This document shows, piece after piece, positions 1-8,033 of a DNA stretch of 64,000 bases (positions within the stretch are counted from its first letter, which is position 1; each line of letters begins with the position of its first letter). The notes below the pieces were generated by a model. It was given only the letters and a program-made list of their open reading frames with translations, had not been told where the DNA came from and ran no database searches. The stretch is from the NCBI GenBank assembly GCA_036391875.1, contig DASVZA010000024.1, positions 124,001 through 188,000 on the forward strand, given 5' to 3'. This DNA is from Parasulfuritortus sp036391875 (GTDB taxonomy: Bacteria > Pseudomonadota > Gammaproteobacteria > Burkholderiales > Thiobacillaceae). The position numbers and the translations under genes were made by a program.

Positions 1-180
1 GAATTTCCGCCGACCGCCCCCAGCGTGCCTAATGGTTTTGGCGATAACTCGCTGGGCAGTAGCCAGACGGAGTCCTTCCCGACCACGCCGGCACCGGCCA
101 CGTTGCCGGCAGCAAAACAGAAGCCGCAAACTATCGTATTGCCCGGCACTCAGCCGGCTGGGGTGGCCGGTGTCCCGTGA
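1..180 (+). CDS. C-terminal fragment of an unknown Pro/Ala/Thr-rich protein
   Basis: The frame starting at base 1 is open from the window edge to a TGA at 178-180 (59 codons). The residues are rich in Pro, Ala, Thr, Ser and Gln with no recognisable domain, which fits a disordered tail of an envelope-associated or secreted protein. The N-terminus lies outside the window, so the family cannot be named. The following nucleotidyltransferase-like frame may start at GTG 170, overlapping this stop, which would suggest the two are co-transcribed. That this is coding rests only on the open frame and its protein-like composition. Confidence 0.45.
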   Translation, partial: EFPPTAPSVPNGFGDNSLGSSQTESFPTTPAPATLPAAKQKPQTIVLPGTQPAGVAGVP

Positions 181-766
181 TGGGCCGCGCAATCAGCACC
201 TGCGTTTGCGCATTGCCCAACTGGCGGCGCAGCTCATGGCTGAGCACGGCATTCGAGACCATGCCCTGGCCAAACGAAAGGCGGCCAGACAACTGGGGGT
301 CACCGCGACCAGCATTCTGCCCAGCAACGAGGAGATCGACGAGGAACTCAAGGCTTACCTGACCTTGTTCGAGCCGGCATCCCATAGTGACGATCTGGCC
401 GTGATGCGCCAGCAGGCCATTGATGTGATGGATGTCTTGGCGCGTTTCCATCCGGTGCTGACCGGTGGCCTGGTGCAAGGGGTGGCGTCCCGGCATTCCG
501 ATATCGAACTGGAGGTGTATTCCGACTCCAGCAAGGAATTCGAGCAGTTTCTGCTCAACGAGGACATCGCGTTTAAATCCGAAGAACGTCGTAACGGCTC
601 GTTCTTCACCCTGTTCGCCGAACCGGTGGACGTGGTCGTACGAATACTGCCGCTGCAAGCTATGCAGGCATCGGCACGTACCGGAAGTGACATGCGGCGC
701 AGGATGACTGTCGAACAGCTACGCCAGATGGTGGCGGCCGATTCGGCCGTTGCCGCGGAGGACTGA
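170..766 (+). CDS. nucleotidyltransferase-like protein of unknown function
   Basis: The product is about 198 residues if translation starts at GTG 170. The frame is open further upstream to ATG 32, but that stretch is Arg-rich, unlike normal protein, and overlaps the end of the preceding gene. ATG 236 is another possible start. An N-terminal helical region (an H-A-L-A-K-R-K-A-A-R stretch) is followed by a segment with L-T-G-G-L-V-Q-G-V-A and then D-I-E-L-E-V. This resembles the G-G/S...D-h-E/D metal-binding pattern of the polymerase-beta nucleotidyltransferase fold. Similar ~200-residue proteins are widespread in betaproteobacteria and often badly named. Substrate and role are unknown. Confidence 0.5.
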   Translation: MSRDGPRNQHLRLRIAQLAAQLMAEHGIRDHALAKRKAARQLGVTATSILPSNEEIDEELKAYLTLFEPASHSDDLAVMRQQAIDVMDVLARFHPVLTGGLVQGVASRHSDIELEVYSDSSKEFEQFLLNEDIAFKSEERRNGSFFTLFAEPVDVVVRILPLQAMQASARTGSDMRRRMTVEQLRQMVAADSAVAAED

Positions 767-823
767 ATGGGGCAGGCCAAGGTATCATCCGCAGGGTTAT
801 TGCCGGCTTAGAGGCATTGAAAA

Positions 824-1558
824 ATGAAGATTGATATCTGTGCGCCTGAAGATGTTCAGCGTTACAAGATAGATCACCAGGGTGAGATCGAGCGCATCTT
901 GTCGGCGGTAATGGCAAAAAAAGCCTTGGTTACCGCATATAGCGAAAACAATCGGGATTTTCTGGTGACGTCCTTGGTCGGGGTCGATGCCCCGGGGCAA
1001 GCCATCTACCTGGGCGCCAGCCACGATGCGGCCCTGAATCAGGCGCTGGCCTCCAGCCGCGAGGTCTCCTTCAATACGGCCCATGACCAGATCCGGGTCC
1101 TTTTTACGACCCCGGGCCTGGCCTTGATGACCCTGGAAGGTGAGACGGTGTTGCGGGCGGAGATGCCGAAGGAGATCCTGCGGTTCCAGCGCCGGGAATA
1201 TTACCGTTTGCCGACCTCCATGCTGAATCCGGCCAAGTGCATGATCGCGGTGAACGGGCACAGTCTGGAAACGACGGTGGTCGACATCAGCATCGGCGGC
1301 ATCGGGATCCTGGCCTACAAGGACGATGTCGGCCTGCGCGAGGGGGATATCTACCATGGCTGCCGCCTGTCCCTGCCCGATGCCGGAAGCTATCTGGTCA
1401 GCCTGCAGATTCGGGCGATCTATGCATCGACCGTGAAGAACGGTGTCGAGTCGCACCGGGTCGGGTGCCAGTTCATCGATCTGGCACCCAGCGTGGAAAC
1501 CGATATCCAGCGCTATATCATCCGGATCGAACGGGAGCGCCGGGTCAGCGCGCTCTAG
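824..1558 (+). CDS. ycgR: YcgR-type flagellar brake / c-di-GMP receptor with PilZ domain
   Basis: The 244-residue product has the two-domain YcgR architecture: an N-terminal YcgR domain (about 1-115) and a C-terminal PilZ domain (about 120-240). The c-di-GMP signature is intact, with R124-x3-R128 and D154-I-S-I-G-G159. In enterobacteria YcgR binds c-di-GMP and slows the flagellar motor. In an organism rich in type IV pilus genes it could also act on surface behaviour, but that is inference. Translation starts at ATG 824. Its TAG stop shares a palindromic CTAG with the stop of convergent hemB. Confidence 0.85.
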   Translation: MKIDICAPEDVQRYKIDHQGEIERILSAVMAKKALVTAYSENNRDFLVTSLVGVDAPGQAIYLGASHDAALNQALASSREVSFNTAHDQIRVLFTTPGLALMTLEGETVLRAEMPKEILRFQRREYYRLPTSMLNPAKCMIAVNGHSLETTVVDISIGGIGILAYKDDVGLREGDIYHGCRLSLPDAGSYLVSLQIRAIYASTVKNGVESHRVGCQFIDLAPSVETDIQRYIIRIERERRVSAL

Positions 1559-2559
1559 TCGGCGCGCAGCCAGCGCGCCGCTTCCACGGCGTAGTAGGTC
1601 AGCACTGCATCCGCGCCGGCCCGCTTGAAGGCCAGCAGGCTTTCCAGCACGCAGGCTCGCTCGTTCAGCCAGCCGTTCTGGGCGGCAGCCTTCAGCATGG
1701 CGTATTCGCCGCTGACCTGGTAGACGAAGGTGGGTACCTTGAAGGTCTGCTTGACGTTGCGGACCACGTCCAAATAGGGCATGCCGGGTTTCACCATCAC
1801 CATGTCGGCACCTTCCTGCAGATCGATCCCCACTTCCCACAAGGCCTCGTCGGTGTTGGCCGGATCCATTTGGTAGGTGTACTTGTTGCCGGCACCTAGG
1901 TTGCCGGCTGAACCGACCGCGTCGCGGAAAGGGCCGTAGAAACTGGAGGCGTATTTGGCCGAATAGGCCAGGATGCGGGTATGGATGAAACCCGCCGCGT
2001 CCAGAGTGTCGCGGATCGCGTGGATGCGGCCGTCCATCATGTCGGACGGCGCGACGATGTCGACCCCAGCTGCAGCATGGCATTCGGCTTGCCGGGTCAG
2101 TACGGCAATGGTTTCGTCGTTGAGGACGTAGCCGGATTCATCGATCAGGCCGTCCTGGCCATGGCTGGTGTAGGGGTCGAGGGCGACGTCGGTGATGATG
2201 CCCAGTTCGGGAAAGCGGTTTTTCAATGCGGCCACCGTCCGGGGAACCAGTCCATTGGGGTTGTAGGCTTCTTCGGCGCCTTCCGACTTCAATGACGTTT
2301 CGATGACCGGAAACAGGGCCAGGGCCGGGATGCCGAGTTTCAGGCATTCCTCGGCCAGGGGATAAAGCAGGTCCAGGCTCAAACGTTTGACGCCCGGCAT
2401 CGAGGCGACCTCCTCCTGACGCCCTTCGCCGTCGAGTACAAAAACCGGCAGGATGAGATCGGCGCTGGTGAGCACATGTTCCTGCATCAGCCGGCGGGAG
2501 AAGGAATCGTGCCGCATGCGGCGCATGCGTTTGCGGGGGAATGCGGAGAGATCGAACAT
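1555..2559 (-). CDS. hemB: delta-aminolevulinic acid dehydratase (porphobilinogen synthase)
   Basis: HemB condenses two 5-aminolevulinate molecules to porphobilinogen in heme and siroheme synthesis. The 334-residue length is typical. Lys202 (in A-Y-S-A-K-Y-A-S-S-F-Y-G-P-F-R-D) and Lys257 (M-V-M-V-K-P-G) match the two Schiff-base lysines. The metal loop around 124-137 reads D-V-A-L-D-P-Y-T-S-H-G-Q-D-G, with Asp where zinc enzymes have Cys. This predicts a Mg-dependent, zinc-independent enzyme like that of Pseudomonas aeruginosa. A GAAGG ribosome site precedes ATG 2559. It lies downstream of engB on the same strand, with an opposed small RNA candidate between them. Confidence 0.96.
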   Translation of the reverse strand: MFDLSAFPRKRMRRMRHDSFSRRLMQEHVLTSADLILPVFVLDGEGRQEEVASMPGVKRLSLDLLYPLAEECLKLGIPALALFPVIETSLKSEGAEEAYNPNGLVPRTVAALKNRFPELGIITDVALDPYTSHGQDGLIDESGYVLNDETIAVLTRQAECHAAAGVDIVAPSDMMDGRIHAIRDTLDAAGFIHTRILAYSAKYASSFYGPFRDAVGSAGNLGAGNKYTYQMDPANTDEALWEVGIDLQEGADMVMVKPGMPYLDVVRNVKQTFKVPTFVYQVSGEYAMLKAAAQNGWLNERACVLESLLAFKRAGADAVLTYYAVEAARWLRAD

Positions 2560-2578
2560 GTCGGGCCTTCAAATGGGG

Positions 2579-2606
2579 TCGTCAAAAAATTAGTCGAACA
2601 TATAAC
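2579..2606 (+). promoter_or_regulatory. candidate sigma70 promoter of the hemB-engB intergenic RNA
   Basis: A TATAAC -10 element lies at 2601-2606 and TCGTCA (4/6 match to TTGACA) at 2579-2584, with a 16-base spacer. Transcription would start near 2613, opposite to hemB and engB. Confidence 0.5.
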
Positions 2607-2612
2607 GTGGCG

Positions 2613-2752
2613 GGAACTTCTTTGCAACGCGAATGCTCTACTCGACAGACGGTCCCCTTCGTCTCCCGCTTCACTCCCTGAGCGGGTGCCCTGACGCAAC
2701 GTTAGGGCGGTATTCACCCGGCTCCTGATCCCCTAGAGCCGGGTTTTTTTTT
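2613..2752 (+). ncRNA. candidate structured small RNA between hemB and engB
   Basis: Four hairpins follow one another on the plus strand. Stems pair 2647-2651 with 2660-2664, 2665-2670 with 2681-2686, 2688-2696 with 2700-2708 (nine pairs, one G-U, three-base loop), and 2716-2724 with 2736-2744. The last stem is followed by nine T (2744-2752), a textbook intrinsic terminator. A TATAAC -10 box sits about 12 bases upstream. No plausible plus-strand protein is present. The RNA converges on engB, as Spot 42 in E. coli and ErsA in Pseudomonas do, but I see no sequence identity to either. The terminator overlaps the last codons of engB in antisense. Confidence 0.6.
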
Positions 2753-3370
2753 GTCCTCGGCCATGCTGGCGATCTTCACCGCCACCGGGATGTCCAGCCA
2801 GTTGCGGATGACCGCTTCGGCTTCGTCGACACCGGTCCTTTTTAGGCTGGAAAACAGCTGCATCGAGCCCTGCATGCCCAATTCCGCCAATTGTGCCTGG
2901 GTCTTGCGCAGGGTGTTGATGCCTTCGCTGCGGGTCAGCTTGTCGGCCTTGGACAAGAGGATATGCAAAGGCTTTCCGGTCACCCGGAACCACTCCAGCA
3001 GATGGATATCCAGGTCAGTGAAGGGGTGACGAGAATCCATGATCAGGATCAGCCCACGCAGCTGTGGACGTGCTTCCAGGTAGCCGCCGATCAAGCTCTG
3101 CCAACTGCGTTGCTGCTCCAAGGGCGCACGGGCGAAACCGTAGCCGGGCAGGTCGACCAGGAAGCGCTGTTCGCCGACCCGGAAGAAGTTGAGGTGCTGG
3201 GTCCGGCCAGGGGTCTTGCTGACGAAGGCCAGGCGTTTGTGATGGGCGATGGTGTTGATGGCGCTGGATTTGCCGGCATTGGATCGTCCGGCAAAGGCCA
3301 CTTCCGCCAAGCTGTCGTGGGGCAGATCGGCGACCCGGGCGACCGTAATATGGAAAGAGGCATTCAGCAA
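2714..3370 (-). CDS. engB: ribosome biogenesis GTPase EngB (YihA/YsxC)
   Basis: This small TRAFAC-class GTPase is needed for large ribosomal subunit assembly. The 218-residue product shows G1 G-R-S-N-A-G-K-S-S (28-36), the switch-I K-T-P-G-R-T-Q, G3 D-L-P-G-Y-G (73-78) and G4 as S-K-A-D (140-143). The start is TTG 3370, preceded by AAGGAA, and matches the usual N-terminus of the family. The basic, Gly-rich C-terminal tail (K-K-K-P-G-S-R-G) is encoded by DNA that on the other strand forms the small RNA terminator. It is divergent from the cytochrome c4 gene, an arrangement also known in other betaproteobacteria. Confidence 0.95.
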   Translation of the reverse strand: MLNASFHITVARVADLPHDSLAEVAFAGRSNAGKSSAINTIAHHKRLAFVSKTPGRTQHLNFFRVGEQRFLVDLPGYGFARAPLEQQRSWQSLIGGYLEARPQLRGLILIMDSRHPFTDLDIHLLEWFRVTGKPLHILLSKADKLTRSEGINTLRKTQAQLAELGMQGSMQLFSSLKRTGVDEAEAVIRNWLDIPVAVKIASMAEDKKKPGSRGSGAG

Positions 3371-3462
3371 GATTTGGTTCCTTGAATTTGGCAGCCAACA
3401 GCGAAAATCGCTAGAATGGCAAAGTTTTACTTGTCCCCTAAAGAATAACAGGAGCCTTACCG

Positions 3463-4086
3463 ATGAAACACTTTGTCGTGTTGTTGTGCAGTCTCATCGT
3501 TGCTAGCCAGGCCTGGGCCGAAGCTCCGGCAGCGGCAACCAAGGGTGATGCGACCAAGGGTAAGACGATCGTCGATAATGTTTGCGGTGCCTGCCATGGC
3601 ACGGATGGCAATAGTACAGCACCGATCTATCCTAATCTGGCTGGCCAGTATCCCGAGTACATCAACAAGCAGTTGACCGAATTCAAGTCCGGTGCCCGCC
3701 GCAACGCCACCATGGCGCCCAATGCAGCGAAACTCAGCCCGGCGGACATGCTCGACGTGGCCGCCTACTTCTCGTCCCAGCAGCCCAAGCCGCACCTGGC
3801 CAAGGACGCTGAACTGGTTGCCGAAGGCCAGAAGATCTTTAAGGGCGGCAATCCGGGCAGCGGTGTGCCGGCCTGCGCCTCTTGCCATGGCCCGACCGGT
3901 GCCGGCATCCCGGTCATGTTCCCGCGCATCGCCGGCCAGCATTCCAAGTATGTCCTAGCGCAATTGCATAACTTCCGCAGCGGCGACCGGACCAACGATG
4001 GCGGCAAGATGATGGAAATCATCGCCCGCAAGCTGACCGACGACGAAATGCGCGCCGTGGCCGAATACATTTCCGGCCTGCGCTGA
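3463..4086 (+). CDS. diheme cytochrome c4
   Basis: The product is a 207-residue exported cytochrome. A signal peptide (about 1-19, ending A-W-A) precedes two c-type domains with C-G-A-C-H at 41-45 and C-A-S-C-H at 138-142. Candidate sixth ligands are Met84 and Met183 or Met184. The two-domain layout and length fit cytochrome c4, a periplasmic electron carrier between the bc1 complex and terminal oxidases. An AGGAG ribosome site lies about ten bases before ATG 3463. The gene is followed by a strong terminator. Confidence 0.92.
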   Translation: MKHFVVLLCSLIVASQAWAEAPAAATKGDATKGKTIVDNVCGACHGTDGNSTAPIYPNLAGQYPEYINKQLTEFKSGARRNATMAPNAAKLSPADMLDVAAYFSSQQPKPHLAKDAELVAEGQKIFKGGNPGSGVPACASCHGPTGAGIPVMFPRIAGQHSKYVLAQLHNFRSGDRTNDGGKMMEIIARKLTDDEMRAVAEYISGLR

Positions 4087-4105
4087 TCACGGCGATCGAA
4101 TCTGT

Positions 4106-4135
4106 AAAAAGGCAGCCTGCGGGCTGCCTTTTTTA
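4106..4135. terminator. bidirectional intrinsic terminator between cytochrome c4 and dsrS
   Basis: A seven-pair stem (4111-4117 with 4122-4128) has a four-base loop, with A5 on the left and T6 on the right. It can stop both the cytochrome transcript and the leftward dsrS transcript, whose TAA lies at its right edge. Confidence 0.85.
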
Positions 4136-5068
4136 TTTTGCGCTGCGCAGGCTGGCCAAGTCGGCCAGGATCGGTGCCGTGATCGGCTCGATCTTGCGCC
4201 GCATCAGGGAACCGATGGCGGTGCTGCGGGCGAAGATCGAACCGACCTGGCTCGAGTCGACCCGGGCTAGGCGGTCCACTGCGCCAAGCGGGGTCGCTTC
4301 GGCTGCGATTCCGGCAAAGTGGCGGCCGATGGCATCCAGTGTGCGGATGACCACTTCCTGGGTTTCCGGCCGGTTGAGGATGTCGATGCAGGCTTCGACG
4401 AAGGCGGTGTCTGCACTCGTCGCCGCGGCCTCAGGCAACGGCAGATCGTCCGGACACATCTCGAGAAACGCCACGTAATAGCTGTTCTGTCGCTTACCGC
4501 GCCTCCAGATGGCCTCGCGCTGGGCGGCATTGAGCGTACCGGCATGGAGCAGCACGGCGACAGTGTCCATGATGGCCAGATGATCCTCCTGCAGGAAGGG
4601 CAGGTGCTCGACCAGGAATTCGGTCAGTACTGTGCCCATACGGCCCCGGGCGACTGCTTCCCGGGCCAGCATCAGGCGCGCGTTCTCGATGGTGGGCATG
4701 GCCCACCAGGCGTAGGCGGCCAGGCTGTCGGTCAGGGCGGGGGAATGGACGACCGCCACCACCGCCTCCGGTTCGCCGATCAGCAGCAGCCGGCTCAGGT
4801 TGTCGCTTTCCATCTGGCCGTGTCGGGTCCAGCGCGACAGATAGACCGGGTAGCCGCCCGGAGAGCCCAGGGCGTGGCCGGACAGGTGTTCGCGCACCAG
4901 GCGGAAATACTTGTCCGCCCGGCAATTCGGGTGCAGCGGCATGGATGCTTCGCCCTGGTCGGTCAGGGCGTGCAGAATCTGGGTCGATTCGTCGATCCGG
5001 ATCGCCTTCAGGTCCTGGGCCAGCAGGACGCTGAGCCGGAACTGGTCTTCCTGGCTGAGTTCGTCCAT
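4133..5068 (-). CDS. dsrS: DsrS-like sulfur metabolism protein
   Basis: The product is a 311-residue soluble protein without signal peptide or membrane segment. Its N-terminal half contains the conserved stretch L-G-S-P-G-G-Y-P-V-Y-L followed by R-W-T-R and later E-P-E-A-V-V-A-V-V. I recognise this from proteins annotated as DsrS, originally the last gene of the Allochromatium vinosum dsr cluster. Its biochemical role is not established. Here it is not next to other dsr genes. Its ATG overlaps the hemL TGA by one base (TGATG), so it is translated from the hemL message. The open frame extends upstream into hemL, but the overlapping ATG at 5068 is the natural start. Confidence 0.65.
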   Translation of the reverse strand: MDELSQEDQFRLSVLLAQDLKAIRIDESTQILHALTDQGEASMPLHPNCRADKYFRLVREHLSGHALGSPGGYPVYLSRWTRHGQMESDNLSRLLLIGEPEAVVAVVHSPALTDSLAAYAWWAMPTIENARLMLAREAVARGRMGTVLTEFLVEHLPFLQEDHLAIMDTVAVLLHAGTLNAAQREAIWRRGKRQNSYYVAFLEMCPDDLPLPEAAATSADTAFVEACIDILNRPETQEVVIRTLDAIGRHFAGIAAEATPLGAVDRLARVDSSQVGSIFARSTAIGSLMRRKIEPITAPILADLASLRSAK

Positions 5069-6354
5069 CAGGGTGCCAGCTTGGCGAAGCACTTGCGGGC
5101 GGCGGCGATGGTCGCGTCGATGTCGGCGTCGCTGTGCGCGGCCGAGACGAAGCCGGCCTCGAAGGCGGACGGGGCGAGGTAGACGCCTTCCAGCAGCATC
5201 AGGTGGTAGAAGCGGTTGAAAGCCTCCTTGTCGCCGGCCATCACCTCGGCGTAGCTGGTCGGGCACTTGGCGCTGAAGTAGACGCCGAACATGCCGCCGA
5301 CCGATTGGGCGGAGAACACCACGCCGGCTTCGCGGGCGGCCTGCTCGAGGCCGTCGGTCAGGCGCCGGGTCTTGGTGGTCAGGGCGTCGAAGAAACCGGG
5401 TGCGGTGACTTTCTTCGCCGTCACCAGGCCGGCGGCGACGGCGACCGGGTTGCCGGACAGTGTGCCGGCTTGATAGACCGGTCCGGTCGGGGCCAGCTTG
5501 TCCATGATCTCGGTCTTGCCGCCGAAGGCGCCGACCGGCATGCCGCCGCCGATCACCTTGCCCAAGGTGGTGAGATCGGGAACGATGCCGTACAGCCCCT
5601 GGGCGCATTTGGGGCCGACCCGGAAGCCGGTCATGACCTCGTCGAGGATCAGCACCGCGCCATGCCGGGTACAGTTTTCACGCAGGCATTCGAGGAAGCC
5701 GGGTGCCGGCTTGATCAGATTCATGTTGCCCGCCACCGGTTCGACGATGACGCAGGCGATTTCATTGCCGCGTTCGGCGAACACTTGGTTGACCTGCTCG
5801 ATGTCGTTGTAGTCCAGCACCAGGGTGTGCTTGGAGGTGTCGGCCGGCACGCCCGCGGAACTGGGCGAGCCGAAGGTGAGCAGGCCTGAGCCGGCCTTGA
5901 CCAGCAGGCTGTCGGCGTGACCGTGGTAGCAGCCTTCGAACTTGATCAACAGGTCGCGGCCGGTGTGGCCGCGGGCCAGGCGGATGGCACTCATCGTGGC
6001 TTCGGTGCCGGACGAGACCAGACGTACCTTCTCGAAACCGGGCAGCCAACCGGTGAGGAACTCGGCCATCTCCAGTTCGCGCGCGGTTGGCGCGCCGAAC
6101 GACAGCCCGAGTGCAGCGGTCTCCTGCACGGCGCGGACGACGTCGGGATCGGCGTGACCGAGGATCAGCGGACCCCAGGAGCCGACGTAGTCCAGATAGG
6201 ACTTGCCGTCCGCATCCCAGACCCGGCTGCCTGCGCCCCTGGCGAAGAAACGCGGTGTGCCGCCCACCGAGCGGAAGGCGCGGACCGGCGAGTTGACGCC
6301 GCCGGGAATGACTTTCTGGGATTTTTCGAACAGCTGGTCGTTGAGGGATGTCAT
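5068..6354 (-). CDS. hemL: glutamate-1-semialdehyde 2,1-aminomutase
   Basis: HemL converts glutamate-1-semialdehyde to 5-aminolevulinate, the precursor used by HemB. The 428-residue product is a class III aminotransferase fold enzyme. The PLP lysine is K266 in L-G-K-V-I-G-G-G-M-P, and the aspartate of L-D-E-V-M-T-G-F-R precedes it. The start overlaps the thiE stop by four bases and the stop overlaps dsrS by one, giving a tight leftward thiE-hemL-dsrS unit. Confidence 0.97.
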   Translation of the reverse strand: MTSLNDQLFEKSQKVIPGGVNSPVRAFRSVGGTPRFFARGAGSRVWDADGKSYLDYVGSWGPLILGHADPDVVRAVQETAALGLSFGAPTARELEMAEFLTGWLPGFEKVRLVSSGTEATMSAIRLARGHTGRDLLIKFEGCYHGHADSLLVKAGSGLLTFGSPSSAGVPADTSKHTLVLDYNDIEQVNQVFAERGNEIACVIVEPVAGNMNLIKPAPGFLECLRENCTRHGAVLILDEVMTGFRVGPKCAQGLYGIVPDLTTLGKVIGGGMPVGAFGGKTEIMDKLAPTGPVYQAGTLSGNPVAVAAGLVTAKKVTAPGFFDALTTKTRRLTDGLEQAAREAGVVFSAQSVGGMFGVYFSAKCPTSYAEVMAGDKEAFNRFYHLMLLEGVYLAPSAFEAGFVSAAHSDADIDATIAAARKCFAKLAP

Positions 6355-6983
6355 GATCGTTGGGTCTCGAAAAGTTGGCAGAGGGCGCGGCTGGCGCGCT
6401 CCGGATCCTCGCTATTGTAAACGGCGCTGATCACCGCGAGCAGATCAGCCCCGGCGGCTACCAGGGCTGGGGCATTTTCCAGGGTGATGCCGCCTATGGC
6501 ACAGACCGGCAGTTTCCAGCTTCGTTTCGTCGTGCCGATCAGGCCCAGACCGGCACGGCCGGCATGCGGCTTGGTAGGTGATGCGAAGAAACTGCCGAAG
6601 GCGACATAATCGGCTCCGGCCCGGGCGGCGAGGTCGGCGGTGACGACGCTCTGGTAGCAGGATGCGCCGAGTATTCCGTTGGGGCCGAGCCGGGCTCGCG
6701 CCGCTGCCAGATTGCCGTCCTCGGCACCCAGGTGCACGCCATCCGCTTCCGCCGTCAGGGCTAGGTCCAGGTCGTCGTTGACGATGAGCAGGGCGTCGTG
6801 GCGCCGGGTCAGGCCGCGTAGGGCAACGGCCTGTTCGTCGCGGTGGCAGGGCGAGGCGGCCTTGTTGCGGTATTGCACGATCCGGCAGCCGCCGAGCAGG
6901 ATGGCTTCGGTGGCGGCAAGCAGCCTGGCGGTATCGTTCCAGTCGGGGGTGATGGCGTAAAGCCCTCGGGGGATCTGGTTCAT
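6351..6983 (-). CDS. thiE: thiamine-phosphate synthase
   Basis: ThiE joins hydroxymethylpyrimidine pyrophosphate and thiazole phosphate into thiamine phosphate. The 210-residue TIM-barrel protein shows Q-Y-R-N-K near residue 38, D-G-V-H-L-G near 80 and C-A-I-G-G-I-T near the phosphate site. It is followed without a gap by hemL and lies 70 bases downstream of thiD, which supplies its pyrimidine substrate. Confidence 0.95.
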   Translation of the reverse strand: MNQIPRGLYAITPDWNDTARLLAATEAILLGGCRIVQYRNKAASPCHRDEQAVALRGLTRRHDALLIVNDDLDLALTAEADGVHLGAEDGNLAAARARLGPNGILGASCYQSVVTADLAARAGADYVAFGSFFASPTKPHAGRAGLGLIGTTKRSWKLPVCAIGGITLENAPALVAAGADLLAVISAVYNSEDPERASRALCQLFETQRS

Positions 6984-7053
6984 GCGTTGGCGGGGGAGGT
7001 TCGGTTCACGGCCGGGCGGCCGCGGGGAATGCAGCGTCGATCAAGGCAAGGGC

Positions 7054-7878
7054 TCAGCTGCCCTCGGCTCCTTCGCGGGCCCAGAACAGACGGTCCGGAA
7101 TGTGCTGGCCCATGCCCAGACGATAGCCGCCGCGCAGCGCTTCGTAGGTGTATTCCTGGGCAGCCTTGACCGCCTCCTCGATGTTCAGGCCCTGGGTCAG
7201 CAGCGCGGCGACCGCCGAGGCCAGGGTGCAACCCGAGCCATGGTAGCTGCCAGGCAGGCGGTCCCAGTCCAGGCTCTGGCGTCGGCCGCTCTCGTCGTAC
7301 AGGACGTTGGTGACCATGGCCGTCTGTTCGTGCGAACCGGTGATCAGGACGTATTCGCAGCCCAGGTCGATCAGGCGCGCGGCGCATTCGTCCAGATCAG
7401 GGTCGTCCTCGTCCTCTTCGGTATCGTCCTCGACCAGGCGGCGGGCCTCCATGCTGTTGGGTGTGATCAGGGTGGTCTGGGGCAGGAGCAGGTCGCGGAT
7501 CGCGTAGATGAGGTCGTCGCTGGCGAGTTCGTCGCCCCGGCCCGACGCCAGGACCGGATCCAGCACGAGTGGAATATCCGGATAGTCGGACACGACCTCG
7601 GCGATGGCTGCGGCGATCTCGACGCTGCCCAGCATGCCGATCTTGAAGGCGGCCACCGGCATGTCTTCCAGCACGCAACGGGCCTGGTCGGCGATCCAGC
7701 CGGGGTCCAGGGGCAGGAAGTCTTCCACGCCCACTGTGTCCTGCACGGTGATGGCCGTGACGACCGACAGCGGATGGCACCCCAAGCTGGCGAGGGTCAT
7801 CAGATCCGCCTGCAAGCCGGCTCCTCCGGTGGGGTCGGTTGCGGCAAAAGTAAGGACGGTCGGGAGTTGTAAAGACAT
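7054..7878 (-). CDS. thiD: hydroxymethylpyrimidine / phosphomethylpyrimidine kinase
   Basis: ThiD phosphorylates HMP and HMP-P in thiamine synthesis. The 274-residue ribokinase-fold protein begins T-V-L-T-F-A-A-T-D-P-T-G-G-A-G-L-Q-A-D and has the late G-S-Y-H-G-S-G-C-T-L-A-S-A anion-hole motif. An acidic insert rich in Asp and Glu (about 140-150) is somewhat unusual. It heads the leftward thiD-thiE-hemL-dsrS group. I saw no TPP riboswitch in the 155 bases before it. Confidence 0.95.
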   Translation of the reverse strand: MSLQLPTVLTFAATDPTGGAGLQADLMTLASLGCHPLSVVTAITVQDTVGVEDFLPLDPGWIADQARCVLEDMPVAAFKIGMLGSVEIAAAIAEVVSDYPDIPLVLDPVLASGRGDELASDDLIYAIRDLLLPQTTLITPNSMEARRLVEDDTEEDEDDPDLDECAARLIDLGCEYVLITGSHEQTAMVTNVLYDESGRRQSLDWDRLPGSYHGSGCTLASAVAALLTQGLNIEEAVKAAQEYTYEALRGGYRLGMGQHIPDRLFWAREGAEGS

Positions 7879-8033
7879 TTAATGGCGTCTTATGGTACAA
7901 ATGAGGCATTATTATTATCCCATAATTACTGTCCCATCGCGTTTCTCAAACGTGGCCAAGGCGGTTATGCTGGCGCCTTGCGGCTTGCCGATGCAGAGTC
8001 GCTTGGCTAATTCCTCTGAGCTTTAAGGAGGCT

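Noticed and set aside
7879..8033. sigma54 promoter upstream of pilG (TGGC...TTGC near 7970)
   Set aside because: The distance between the GG and GC elements does not fit the required -24/-12 spacing.
7879..8033. TPP riboswitch upstream of thiD
   Set aside because: I looked for the conserved THI-box cores on the minus strand and did not find them.
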